Assembly (NCBI RefSeq): GCF_003095375.1
Contig: NZ_QEHR01000008.1
Coordinates: 1-64,000 of the forward strand
Direction: 5' to 3'
DNA from: Marixanthomonas spongiae
Lineage (GTDB): Bacteria > Bacteroidota > Bacteroidia > Flavobacteriales > Flavobacteriaceae
DNA length: 64,000 bases
The notes beneath the pieces were generated by a model, which did no database searches, had not been told where the DNA came from, and was given only the letters and a program-made list of their open reading frames with translations. This document shows positions 16,969-25,158 of this stretch, in pieces (position 1 is the first letter of the stretch; each line of letters opens with the position of its first letter). Position numbers and translations under genes: made by a program.

Positions 16969-17451
16969 ATGAAAAATTCAAATGACCATTCAAAAAAGAA
17001 CAATTACACGACATTTATATTGATGCTCGTTTTCTCTTTTATCGCTATGTACATCACCATGTACCTAAATACATATGCAATCGATCACGTATATTTCAGC
17101 CTCACCCGTTTTTATATGACGTGTTTGGGAATTTCTGCCATGGCAGTCATTATGTGGTTTTTTATGCGAAATATGTATAAGAACAAAAAGAAAAACATAG
17201 CGATTCTCGCTGGCAGTTTTATTCTTTTTGTAAGCGCATTGGGCTTGGTTAGGGCGCAAAAACCGATTATAGGTGACATATTGTATATGAGAGCGATGAT
17301 TCCGCACCACTCCATCGCTATTTTAACAAGTGAAAGAGCAGACATTCAAGATCCAGAAGTAAGAAAATTGGCTGACGAAATTATTAAAGCCCAACGTAAA
17401 GAAATAGCTGAAATGAAAGCAATGATAAAACGTTTGGAAAACGAAAAATAA
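16969..17451 (+). CDS. DUF305 membrane protein
   Basis: 160 residues with three TM helices (about 12-32, 41-60, 67-90) followed by a periplasmic helical tail. The tail carries the DUF305 signature MIPHHSIAI (Met110, His113, His114), then ILTSERADIQDPEVRKLADEIIKAQRKEI. The HH motif and Met are likely Cu ligands, since DUF305 proteins are frequent in copper and silver resistance loci. The tail is short, covering about one helical repeat of the usual DUF305 fold. Confidence 0.85.
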   Translation: MKNSNDHSKKNNYTTFILMLVFSFIAMYITMYLNTYAIDHVYFSLTRFYMTCLGISAMAVIMWFFMRNMYKNKKKNIAILAGSFILFVSALGLVRAQKPIIGDILYMRAMIPHHSIAILTSERADIQDPEVRKLADEIIKAQRKEIAEMKAMIKRLENEK

Positions 17452-17475
17452 AGTATTGAACTAATGTAACAAATT

Positions 17476-19218
17476 ATGAAAAAGAATATAATATACATAT
17501 TGCTGGCACTTGTAGGTGGTCTATTGGTTGGCTACTTAATTTTCGGTACTGCTACTGAAGGTTCCGTCTCAGAAAAGGATATTTCTGAACTATCTGATTC
17601 CCATGACCACGAAGGCGAAACGGTTGCACAGATGTGGACCTGCTCGATGCACCCACAAATTATGCAACCCGAACCCGGCGATTGCCCTATTTGCGGAATG
17701 GATCTCATCCCAGCCGAGAGCACATCCGATGGATTGGCTGCCAATGAATTTACCATGACCGAAAATGCCATGGCGTTGGCCAATATTCAAACAACAGTTG
17801 TGGGGAGCGCTAACATTTCAGAAAATGGGACAATGAGTCTTTCCGGAAAAATATTGGAAAACGAAGAGGCCAACGCTATTCAAACCAGTTATTTTGACGG
17901 GCGTATAGAGCGCTTAAATATGAATTATAAAGGCCAAGAAGTTAACAAAGGCCAATTATTGGCTACCATTTATGCTCCAAAATTAGTCGCCGCACAACAA
18001 GAACTGATTACCGCAGCTTCCCTCAAAGAATCGCAACCTGCCTTGTATAAAGCAGTGCGCAACAAACTGAAATTGTGGAAACTTTCAGAAAAACAAATCA
18101 ATGCCATCGAAACCTCTGGAGTGGTACGCGAAAATTTTCCTATTTATGCCACGGTTTCGGGTACCGTTTCAGAAGTTTTAAGTGCTGAAGGGGATTATGT
18201 AAAGCAAGGACAGCCCATATTAAAAATGACCAACCTCAACACCGTTTGGGCTACTTTTGATGTCTATGAAAACCAGATTTCAGAAATTAGCAAAGGACAG
18301 GAGGTTATTGTCACTACAAACGCCTACCCCAATAAGGAATTTACGGCGACCATTTCGTTTATCAACCCTGTTTTAGACACCCAAACCCGGACTGTCAAGG
18401 TACGGGCTACATTAAAGAACACCGAAGGAGTTTTTAAACCCGGCATGTTCGTTACCGGAACCATTGAAGGCTTAAGTGATACATCGGGTTCCTCACAAAT
18501 CACCGTTCCGGCAAGTGCGGTGTTATGGACGGGCGAGCGATCGCTAGTGTATGTTAAAACAGCTGCCGAAAAGCCAGTTTTTGAAATGCGCGAAGTTACT
18601 TTAGGTACTAAATCTGGAGATAACTACACCATTACCGACGGCTTGGTTCCTGGCGATGAAATTGTTACTAACGGAACCTTTACCGTCGATGCCGCCGCGC
18701 AGTTGCAGGGCAAGAAATCGATGATGAACCCAAGTGAAAATGAAGATGAAATTGAAGATGAAGTTGAAATGGAGATGGAGCTTTCAGAATCGGTTCAACA
18801 GCAATTAAAAGGGGGGTTACCTAATTATTTTGCAATGAAGAATGCCTTTGTGGAAAGTGATTCCAAAAAAGTATCGCAATTGGCTTCAGAGATGAGCAGC
18901 AAATTGGCAACCATAAAAGAGACCAATTTGGGGGCTATGGAACAAAAACATATCGCTAAAAGCAAGGAAATATTGAAAATGATTTCAGAAAGCGATGATC
19001 TGGAAGACCAACGAAACCATTTTGTAGGGCTTAACCAAACCATTATTCCGTTGTTTAAAAATATGGAGAACAACTCAGAAACTATTTTTATTCAAAAATG
19101 TCCCATGGCAAACAGCAACAAAGGCGCTTCTTGGTTAAGTACCGAAGAAGAAATACGCAATCCTTATTATGGCGACGCGATGATGACGTGCGGCAGTGTT
19201 ATTGATTCTATTGAATAG
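17476..19218 (+). CDS. cusB: CusB-like periplasmic adaptor with HMBD and C-terminal DUF3347
   Basis: 580-residue membrane-fusion protein that bridges CusA and the TolC-like channel. An N-terminal TM anchor (3-25) is followed by a metal-binding module (WTCSMHPQI... CPICGMDL, residues 54-78). The usual adaptor domains come next: barrel-sandwich (SYFDGRIERLNMNYKGQEV), hairpin, beta-barrel and membrane-proximal (VTNGTFTVDAAAQL). An acidic linker (EDEIEDEVEMEMEL) joins a DUF3347 domain (about 440-580) homologous to the free lipoprotein at 11792. The fused domain probably hands metal to the adaptor or pump. It is the last gene of the island and lies 11 kb from cusA. Confidence 0.93.
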   Translation: MKKNIIYILLALVGGLLVGYLIFGTATEGSVSEKDISELSDSHDHEGETVAQMWTCSMHPQIMQPEPGDCPICGMDLIPAESTSDGLAANEFTMTENAMALANIQTTVVGSANISENGTMSLSGKILENEEANAIQTSYFDGRIERLNMNYKGQEVNKGQLLATIYAPKLVAAQQELITAASLKESQPALYKAVRNKLKLWKLSEKQINAIETSGVVRENFPIYATVSGTVSEVLSAEGDYVKQGQPILKMTNLNTVWATFDVYENQISEISKGQEVIVTTNAYPNKEFTATISFINPVLDTQTRTVKVRATLKNTEGVFKPGMFVTGTIEGLSDTSGSSQITVPASAVLWTGERSLVYVKTAAEKPVFEMREVTLGTKSGDNYTITDGLVPGDEIVTNGTFTVDAAAQLQGKKSMMNPSENEDEIEDEVEMEMELSESVQQQLKGGLPNYFAMKNAFVESDSKKVSQLASEMSSKLATIKETNLGAMEQKHIAKSKEILKMISESDDLEDQRNHFVGLNQTIIPLFKNMENNSETIFIQKCPMANSNKGASWLSTEEEIRNPYYGDAMMTCGSVIDSIE

Positions 19219-19227
19219 CGCATCTCT

Positions 19228-19363
19228 GTCATTCCGAAGCAGGAACGACTGAGGAATCGCATTTGAGTGAAAGGCCGAAGGTTTAATGGAAAACACAGGC
19301 TTTCAAGTTTTCTGTGACAAACAGTGTGTGATTTCTCTCCCGAGGCTTCGGGATCGAAATGAC
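19228..19363. repeat. GTCATTYCGA palindromic repeat, copy 1
   Basis: Begins GTCATTCCGAAGCAGGAACG and ends GGGATCGAAATGAC, so the ends are inverted copies of each other. The interior (GTGAAAGGCCGAAGG, TTTAATGGA, TTTTCAAGT, GATTTCTCTCCCG) is shared with copy 3. It directly follows the last gene of the island and precedes the GIY-YIG gene. Confidence 0.85.
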
Positions 19364-19384
19364 CGAAAATATTATATTTACAAG

Positions 19385-19684
19385 ATGTTGTTCAACTATT
19401 TTGTATATATCGTTACCAACACCTACAGGACTACCATTTATATTGGAGTTACCAATAATATTCAACGGAGGATTTCCCAGCATTATTTTGATAGCCAAAA
19501 CGGAGGTAAATCGTTTGCCGGAAAATATAACTGTTATTATTTAGTCTATTATGAAGGTTTTCAATCTCCAAATGAAGCGATTGCAAGAGAAAAAGAATTA
19601 AAGAAATGGCGAAGGGAGAAAAAGAATAAATTGATCACAGATTTCAACCCCAAATGGGAAAGCTTGAACAATCAAGTGATTTAA
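19385..19684 (+). CDS. GIY-YIG nuclease-like protein
   Basis: 99-residue single-domain protein of the UPF0213-like GIY-YIG group. Visible are VYIVTN and IYIGVTNNIQRRISQH (the GIY and YIG strands plus the conserved Arg), and the helix EAIAREKELKKWRREKKNKLI with the catalytic-position Glu. ATG 19385 is chosen: upstream in-frame codons from 19286 translate repeat sequence. The gene is wedged between copies of the GTCATTYCGA repeat, 21 bases after copy 1 and 12 before copy 2. It may act on, or spread with, that repeat. Its target is unknown. Confidence 0.88.
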   Translation: MLFNYFVYIVTNTYRTTIYIGVTNNIQRRISQHYFDSQNGGKSFAGKYNCYYLVYYEGFQSPNEAIAREKELKKWRREKKNKLITDFNPKWESLNNQVI

Positions 19685-19696
19685 AAAACAGGTTGT

Positions 19697-19730
19697 GATT
19701 TCTCTCCCGAGGGTTCGAGATCGAAATGAC
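19697..19730. repeat. GTCATTYCGA repeat, right-half copy 2
   Basis: GATTTCTCTCCCGAGGGTTC followed by GAGATCGAAATGAC matches the right end of copy 1; the left half is absent. Confidence 0.8.
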
Positions 19731-19737
19731 TGGATTA

Positions 19738-19864
19738 GTCATTCCGAAGGAGGAACGACTGAGGAATCGCATCTGAGTGAAAGGCGAAAAATTTAATGGA
19801 ACGACAAAAGTTTTCAAGTATTCCGTAACAAAGAGGATGGGATTTCTCCTAACGTCGAAATGAC
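19738..19864. repeat. GTCATTYCGA palindromic repeat, copy 3
   Basis: Full-length copy: GTCATTCCGAAGGAGGAACG start, GTGAAAGGC, TTTAATGGA, TTTTCAAGT, GATTTCTC and GTCGAAATGAC end. The sequence differs from copy 1 at many interior sites, so the copies are not very recent. Confidence 0.85.
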
Positions 19865-19871
19865 TGGATTA

Positions 19872-19978
19872 GTCATTCCACAGGAGGAAACGACGAGGAA
19901 TCGCCCCCCTAAAAGACCAAAATCGCAATGGAAAGACAAAACCCCTGAAACCCTGCGAAGATTTAGAACCGAAATGAC
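19872..19978. repeat. GTCATTYCGA palindromic repeat, degenerate copy 4
   Basis: Starts GTCATTCCACAGGAGG and ends GAACCGAAATGAC, with an eroded interior. The interval 19685-20010 holds only copies 2-4 and no gene. Confidence 0.7.
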
Positions 19979-20010
19979 TTATGATTCAAGATGGCATTAA
20001 ACTTTAATTT

Positions 20011-20652
20011 ATGACCCTGTTAACACAACTCTTTTTTCCTATTTTGTATTTTTCAATAACTATGACGCCACTGCAAGACAGTATCCCAACCCACAAAATC
20101 ATTCCAGAATCCATAAAGGAAGAAGCTTTAACAGCACTGTCCTATTTTCCCGAACTAAAGGATACACCCATTACCTTTAAATTTAAAGACCGCATTAAAA
20201 AATCGACCATGCAAGCACAACCCACCTGGGGCAGTTTTTTTAAACGCAAGGAAAACAGGGAATACGTGATATTGATCAGCCGGAAAATACAGATTGAAAA
20301 TGAAGAGTTTACCATAAACGACATCCCTTCCGATGTGATTACCGGCTGGCTGGGCCACGAACTGGGCCATGTTATGGACTACCGGAACCGCAACAATTTT
20401 GGGATGCTTATCTTTGGCATAAAATACCTCTTTTCAAAAATGCACATCAAAGAGGTGGAACGTGCGGCCGATACCATTGCAATAGCCCATGGTATGGGTG
20501 ATTACATTTTAAAGACCAAGCACTATATTTTAGATCAGGCGAACATTTCAGAAAAATATAAAAAACGCATCCGCTCGTTCTATATGTCGCCCGAAGAAGT
20601 CATGGAACTCATCAATAAAGGCAAATTGAAAGAAGCCGCTACGGCTGAATAG
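20011..20652 (+). CDS. Putative zinc metallopeptidase-like protein (HExxH)
   Basis: 213 residues with a hydrophobic N-terminus (1-20), probably a signal anchor. The motif GHELGHVMDY holds His116-Glu117-x-x-His120. The Glu in EVERAADTIAIAHG (about 148-150) is a likely third zinc ligand. The arrangement suggests an M48/M78-like peptidase, but no family was firmly recognised. The gene converges on the GH3-family gene and their 3' ends overlap by 14 bp. Confidence 0.7.
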   Translation: MTLLTQLFFPILYFSITMTPLQDSIPTHKIIPESIKEEALTALSYFPELKDTPITFKFKDRIKKSTMQAQPTWGSFFKRKENREYVILISRKIQIENEEFTINDIPSDVITGWLGHELGHVMDYRNRNNFGMLIFGIKYLFSKMHIKEVERAADTIAIAHGMGDYILKTKHYILDQANISEKYKKRIRSFYMSPEEVMELINKGKLKEAATAE

Positions 20653-22165
20653 AAGCTGCAAAATCTTCCCATTCTTTAAACTTTTCTTCGTCCATAACCT
20701 TTTCCATTTTAACTTGACCGCCTTTCTTTTTGTTTTTGGCATTCCATTCGTGAAAAGTACTTGGTGGCACCGTAGTTACCTTTACGCCTCTCAATGCCTT
20801 GCCACGGGCCACTTTATAGTTTTTATTGGCCTTTTGCAAAGCGGTGTCAAGCACTTCTGAGAGTTTGCTTTCTTCTATTGTGGCCGTCGTTCCTAAATAC
20901 CAATGGTGGTAAAATTCGCCATTTTTCTTAACCGCAGCGATGGTAAATTCCGGCAATTCGATATCAAATTGCTGTTCCAGTTCGCGGAGGGCCGTTTCCA
21001 TTTTATTGACCGAAAGCTGCGAGCCTACCACGTTTAAAAAGAATTTAGTGCGTCCAGTAATGATTATTTCGGCCTTTTCCACATCGGTAAAAGCAATGGT
21101 GTCGCCAATTAAATAACGCCAAGCACCAGAAACCGAACTCATAACCAATACATAATCGGTATCTTTTTCTACTTCTGAAAGGTTCAGCACCGGGGCATCT
21201 TGCGCAATGGAACCATCTTTGTTGACATATTCAGGCTTAAAAGGAACAAACTCAAAATAGATACCATTGTCTGTAACCAGTTTCATGGCTGTGGTGCCAG
21301 GGCGTTGCTGAAAAGCGATAAACCCTTCGGAAGCCAGATAGGTATCGATAACGGTAATAGGCCGCGCCAACAGTTTATTGAAACTTTTTTCGTACGGTTG
21401 AAAGGCCACGCCACCACTGGTATATACTTGCAGGTTGGGCCAGATGTCGTGAATGGTCTCCAGGTTATTGTGTTCGATCACTTTTTTCATCATCAGTTCC
21501 ATCCAAGAGGGAATACCGCTCAACGCGCCGATGTCCCATTCGTGGGCACGCTCGGCAATGGTTTGCACGCGTTGGTCCCAATCGGCTATTTTGGCGATTT
21601 CTTCACCCGGTTTGTAATACCCACGAAACCAGAACGGGATGTTGCTGGCACTAATGCCACTTATTTCGCCTTCATGAAACTCGTCTCTTTTTTCCAAATC
21701 GGTCGAGCTGCCCAACATCATAATTTCTTTTTCAAAAAAATCGGGCGGAAGATCGAAGTTTGCCAAAGCACCCACTTGCTTGATGCCGGTCTTGCGTATG
21801 GCTTCGATCATGTCTTTGGTGACGGGAATGCGTTTACTGGTTTTTCCGGTAGTGCCGCTGCTCAAAGCAAAATAATCTGGTTTTCCCGGCCAGGTAATAT
21901 CTTCAAAACCTTCATGAACGCGGTGCCACCATTCATTTGTCATTTTATTGTAATCGTGAAAGGAAACGGTTTCAGCAAAATGCGTTGCGGTATCTTTTGC
22001 TTTCAGGATTTTTTTAAAGCCGTAATACTTTCCAAAGGAAGTATTCTGTGCCTTTTCCAATAGGTTCTTCAATACGTTCTGTTGTGCCTCAACAGGGGAG
22101 TCTTCGGTAACCAAATTATCCCGAAGGTCGATTGCACTTTTTATAATAGAGCCTAGTACCGCCAT
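20639..22165 (-). CDS. GH3 auxin-responsive promoter family protein
   Basis: 508 residues covering the GH3 superfamily fold of acyl-adenylating, amide-forming enzymes. The nucleotide-binding stretch YFALSSGTTGKTSKRIPVT and the later TSGGVAFQPYEKSF and VMSSVSGAWRYLIGDT are visible. Plant GH3 enzymes conjugate amino acids to hormones. Bacteroidota members are widespread with unknown substrates. The coding strand faces rluF across a 94-bp divergent spacer. Confidence 0.9.
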   Translation of the reverse strand: MAVLGSIIKSAIDLRDNLVTEDSPVEAQQNVLKNLLEKAQNTSFGKYYGFKKILKAKDTATHFAETVSFHDYNKMTNEWWHRVHEGFEDITWPGKPDYFALSSGTTGKTSKRIPVTKDMIEAIRKTGIKQVGALANFDLPPDFFEKEIMMLGSSTDLEKRDEFHEGEISGISASNIPFWFRGYYKPGEEIAKIADWDQRVQTIAERAHEWDIGALSGIPSWMELMMKKVIEHNNLETIHDIWPNLQVYTSGGVAFQPYEKSFNKLLARPITVIDTYLASEGFIAFQQRPGTTAMKLVTDNGIYFEFVPFKPEYVNKDGSIAQDAPVLNLSEVEKDTDYVLVMSSVSGAWRYLIGDTIAFTDVEKAEIIITGRTKFFLNVVGSQLSVNKMETALRELEQQFDIELPEFTIAAVKKNGEFYHHWYLGTTATIEESKLSEVLDTALQKANKNYKVARGKALRGVKVTTVPPSTFHEWNAKNKKKGGQVKMEKVMDEEKFKEWEDFAASIQP

Positions 22166-22245
22166 GTGTTCTTTTTTTCTGAAAATATAATAATTAAAGA
22201 ATTTCTGCTATTTATTTAAAACAAGTTTAACGATTGTACAATTTG

Positions 22246-22253
22246 TATCTTTG
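22246..22253 (+). promoter_or_regulatory. Bacteroidota -7 box of rluF
   Basis: TATCTTTG fits TAnnTTTG and ends seven bases before the ATG at 22260, predicting a nearly leaderless mRNA. This argues against the alternative TTG start at 22251, which would lie inside the box. Confidence 0.6.
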
Positions 22254-22259
22254 CAAACT

Positions 22260-23072
22260 ATGACACACCATCCAGATTCCGTACGCATTAACAAAGCCAT
22301 TAGCGATAGTGGATACTGCTCCAGAAGGCAGGCGGATACCTTGATTGAAAAGGAAAAAGTAACCATTAACGGTACCTTGGCTACCTTGGGCGACCGCGTG
22401 ATGCCCGACGACGAAGTGAGGGTGGACGGCAAGTTGATTACCGAAAATGAAAACCTGGTGTATATTGCCCTTAACAAACCTATTGGCATTACCTGTACTA
22501 CTGACAGGCGCGTGGAAGGCAATGTGGTGGATTTTATAAACCATGATGAACGCATATTCCATATTGGTAGGCTCGACAAACCCAGCGAAGGCCTGTTGTT
22601 GATGACCAATGATGGTGATATCGTGAACAAAATTTTAAGGGCCGGCAACAAACATGAAAAAGAATATATCGTAACAGTGGACCGGCCCATAACCAACGAC
22701 TTCATAAAACGAATGGGCAATGGTATCCCTATTTTGGATACGGTCACCAAAAAATGCAAGGTGGAAAAAATAAGCCGGTTTGTGTTCCGTATTATCTTGG
22801 TACAAGGCTTAAACAGGCAAATACGCAGGATGTGCGAATATTTGGGCTACGAGGTTACCGCTCTAAAAAGAATACGCATCATGAACATAGACTTGGACGG
22901 CTTGCCCGTTGGTTCTTGGCGCGACCTCACCAAAGAGGAATTAAAAACCCTAAAAGAATCTGTTGAAGTATCTAAAAATGTCCCTCAATCCAAAAGACCA
23001 CAACAAAGCACCGGCAACGCAAAAAAAGTTGGCAACAAACAAAGTACTGGCGGCAAACGCAGAAAAAGGTAG
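22260..23072 (+). CDS. rluF: 23S rRNA pseudouridine synthase RluF-like
   Basis: 270 residues. An N-terminal S4 RNA-binding domain ([22 protein letters not shown]) is followed by the RsuA/RluB/RluF-type catalytic domain. The catalytic Asp lies in [18 protein letters not shown], and [16 protein letters not shown] is the family's second motif. E. coli RluF modifies U2604. A basic Gln/Ser/Lys tail (about 235-270) is typical of flavobacterial versions. Confidence 0.92.
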   Translation: MTHHPDSVRINKAISDSGYCSRRQADTLIEKEKVTINGTLATLGDRVMPDDEVRVDGKLITENENLVYIALNKPIGITCTTDRRVEGNVVDFINHDERIFHIGRLDKPSEGLLLMTNDGDIVNKILRAGNKHEKEYIVTVDRPITNDFIKRMGNGIPILDTVTKKCKVEKISRFVFRIILVQGLNRQIRRMCEYLGYEVTALKRIRIMNIDLDGLPVGSWRDLTKEELKTLKESVEVSKNVPQSKRPQQSTGNAKKVGNKQSTGGKRRKR

Positions 23073-23096
23073 TTTTTTAAAAGAGGCCATAAAAAA

Positions 23097-23124
23097 ACCG
23101 CACACCGATTGAGTAGTGTGCGGT
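23097..23124. terminator. Bidirectional terminator between rluF and hsp20
   Basis: ACCGCACAC and GTGTGCGGT pair around an 11-base loop. A run of A precedes the stem on the plus strand, giving a T-tail for the minus-strand hsp20 gene; it also follows rluF. Confidence 0.8.
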
Positions 23125-23156
23125 CATTTCAACTAACTAACCAAATTAAATTTCAA

Positions 23157-23594
23157 TTATGAAATCTCAACCATTCTTTTTAATGCTTTTTCTTCTTCTT
23201 TTTTGGGCAATGTAATTTGCAATACCCCGTTTTTATATGTTGCGTTTACAGCTTCTACATCAATGTTTTCCGGTAAGGTAAACGATCGTTCAAATGTACT
23301 GTAATCAAACTCTTTACGCGTGTAATTTGTTTTATTTTCTGTGCTATTTTCTTCTTTGTTTTCTGAAGAAACCTCCGCGGAAATTTTCAAAACGTCATCT
23401 TCAAGTTCAATATTAAAGTTTTCTTTCCTTAAACCAGGCACAGCTAATTCAACTACAAAATTCGTGTTTTTTTCTTGAATATTTACAGCTGGAATGCTAA
23501 AGTTTTCATAATTGGGAACGTCCAATCTGTTTTCGGCAAACAATTCATCCAACACCGATGGAAACCAATTGCTGTTTGTTTTAACTAAACTCAT
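23157..23594 (-). CDS. Small heat-shock protein (Hsp20/alpha-crystallin)
   Basis: 145-residue ATP-independent chaperone. The alpha-crystallin domain spans about residues 33-135: FSIPAVNIQEKNTNFVVELAVPGLRKENF, the loop with LPENIDVEAVNATYKNGVLQITLPK, and the C-terminal IxI-like tail. Monocistronic, with a strong terminator downstream. Heat control is expected for the family; no known operator was seen. Confidence 0.93.
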   Translation of the reverse strand: MSLVKTNSNWFPSVLDELFAENRLDVPNYENFSIPAVNIQEKNTNFVVELAVPGLRKENFNIELEDDVLKISAEVSSENKEENSTENKTNYTRKEFDYSTFERSFTLPENIDVEAVNATYKNGVLQITLPKKEEEKALKRMVEIS

Positions 23595-23777
23595 AATCTA
23601 TAATTTTATTGTTGTTATATGTTCTTTTTTATCTTCTGTTTGGTATATGGCAAAAGCGGTTCCACAATGTTAATTATGCCATTATGTCTTTTTTATCACT
23701 CTATATTATGCCATTTTGACGGTTTTAAGGAGTGTTAAAAAAATACGGGCCATATAACAAAACCAAAGTTTTCTATT

Positions 23778-23785
23778 TATCTTTA
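23778..23785 (+). promoter_or_regulatory. Bacteroidota -7 box of the DUF2254 gene
   Basis: TATCTTTA, 17 bases upstream of the ATG at 23803, is close to the TAnnTTTG consensus. Confidence 0.45.
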
Positions 23786-23802
23786 GGGCAAGAGCCTGTT
23801 AT

Positions 23803-25095
23803 ATGAAACAATTTCTTGTTAGAATCCATACTTTTTACAGTACGTTAAAAAGTAAGATAGCGTTTTACCCATCGCTTATCGCCTTGTTTGGTTTTGTTAT
23901 AGCTTTGATCATGGTAATTGCCGAACAAAAAGGAATATCAAGGCATCTCATAGAAGTATTTCCCCTATTGGTTGTTGAAGATGGCGATACGGCTTTAAGT
24001 GTGTTGAGCACGTGTATTGGTGGGCTTATTTCTTTAATGGTATTCAGTTTTTCTATGGTGATGTTGCTGTTGAGCCAGGCTTCGAGCAATTTTTCGCCAC
24101 GGTTGTTGCCCGGGCTTATTTCGAACAAAAGGCACCAGATTATCCTTGGGGTGTACCTGGGCACGATTATCTATAATATTTTTACGCTTTTCAGTGTAGA
24201 GACCAGTGAAGAAAAGTTTACGCTACCAGGTTTTTCCATATTGCTGGGGGTGGTGTTCAGCATTATCTGTTTGGGAGCGTTTATTTTTTTTATCCACAAT
24301 ATTTCGCAAAGCATACAGATTAACAATATCATGGACGGTATCTACGATCAAGCCACCCATAGGCTCAACAGTATCATTGAGCGCGAAGACGAGAAAAAAG
24401 ATCAAATTATCCAAGCGTTTCCCAAAACCGAAAACTGGTACAGCTACACCTCGCCCAAGAGCGGATATTTTCAAAATATTGCCACGCAAAATATCATCGA
24501 TATCTGTAAAAGGAAAGAGATGAAACTATACATCACCGTTCCCAAGGGACTTTTTGTATTGAAAAACATCCGCGTACTGAAAGCCAACAAAAAACTGGAT
24601 GAAGACACGGTGCAAGCTATTTTCGCAAACCTGAACTTTGCCAGGGGCGAATACATACAAGATAATTATGCCTTAGCCTTTAAACAAATTACCGAAATTG
24701 CCGTACGGGCCATGTCTCCTGGTGTAAACGATCCTGGAACGGCCATCAACGCTATAGATTACCTTACCGAACTGTTCGCTTTACGCATGAAAAAAAATGA
24801 TTTGGGCGTATTTTCGGAAGAAGGCAACCCGTACATCAAAATTGCAGTGGTGCATTTTCATGAGCTGTTGTACCAAGTAATGGCCTCACTTCGAACCTAC
24901 TGTCGCCACGACCCCACCGTTGCCCAAAAACTCATCTGGATGCTGGGCTACTTAAAACAACAGCCTTCGCTGGAACAAGCGTACATGGAAGCGATTGATG
25001 AAGAGCTGAAAGTATTGCTTAAAGCCATTTCATTTGATTCGGAAAAAGATATGGAAAAGGTTCAACAATTAGCCGACAGTATTTTGAAATCTTAA
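23803..25095 (+). CDS. DUF2254 membrane protein
   Basis: 430 residues with four N-terminal TM helices (about 20-40, 65-90, 105-130, 140-165) and a long cytoplasmic part. The signature GVNDPGTAINAIDYLTEL at about 305 identifies DUF2254. The function of the family is unknown; the layout suggests a channel or stress-related membrane protein. Confidence 0.88.
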   Translation: MKQFLVRIHTFYSTLKSKIAFYPSLIALFGFVIALIMVIAEQKGISRHLIEVFPLLVVEDGDTALSVLSTCIGGLISLMVFSFSMVMLLLSQASSNFSPRLLPGLISNKRHQIILGVYLGTIIYNIFTLFSVETSEEKFTLPGFSILLGVVFSIICLGAFIFFIHNISQSIQINNIMDGIYDQATHRLNSIIEREDEKKDQIIQAFPKTENWYSYTSPKSGYFQNIATQNIIDICKRKEMKLYITVPKGLFVLKNIRVLKANKKLDEDTVQAIFANLNFARGEYIQDNYALAFKQITEIAVRAMSPGVNDPGTAINAIDYLTELFALRMKKNDLGVFSEEGNPYIKIAVVHFHELLYQVMASLRTYCRHDPTVAQKLIWMLGYLKQQPSLEQAYMEAIDEELKVLLKAISFDSEKDMEKVQQLADSILKS

Positions 25096-25107
25096 ACAAG
25101 AGCACAA

Positions 25108-25135
25108 AAAAACCTGAAGCGAAACACTTCAGGCT
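25108..25135 (-). terminator. Terminator of sucC
   Basis: GCCTGAAGTG and CGCTTCAGG arms, read on the minus strand, are followed by seven T. The structure lies 24 bp past the sucC stop and also follows the plus-strand DUF2254 gene. Confidence 0.8.
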
Positions 25136-25158
25136 TTGTATAATCTTAATTCGCTTTG

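Noticed and set aside
19228-19978. CRISPR array
   Set aside because: Repeats are long, palindromic, divergent and irregularly spaced around a gene; no cas genes are present.
21200-22063. Long open frame antisense to the GH3-family gene
   Set aside because: It mirrors the codon structure of the GH3 coding strand and its product resembles no family.
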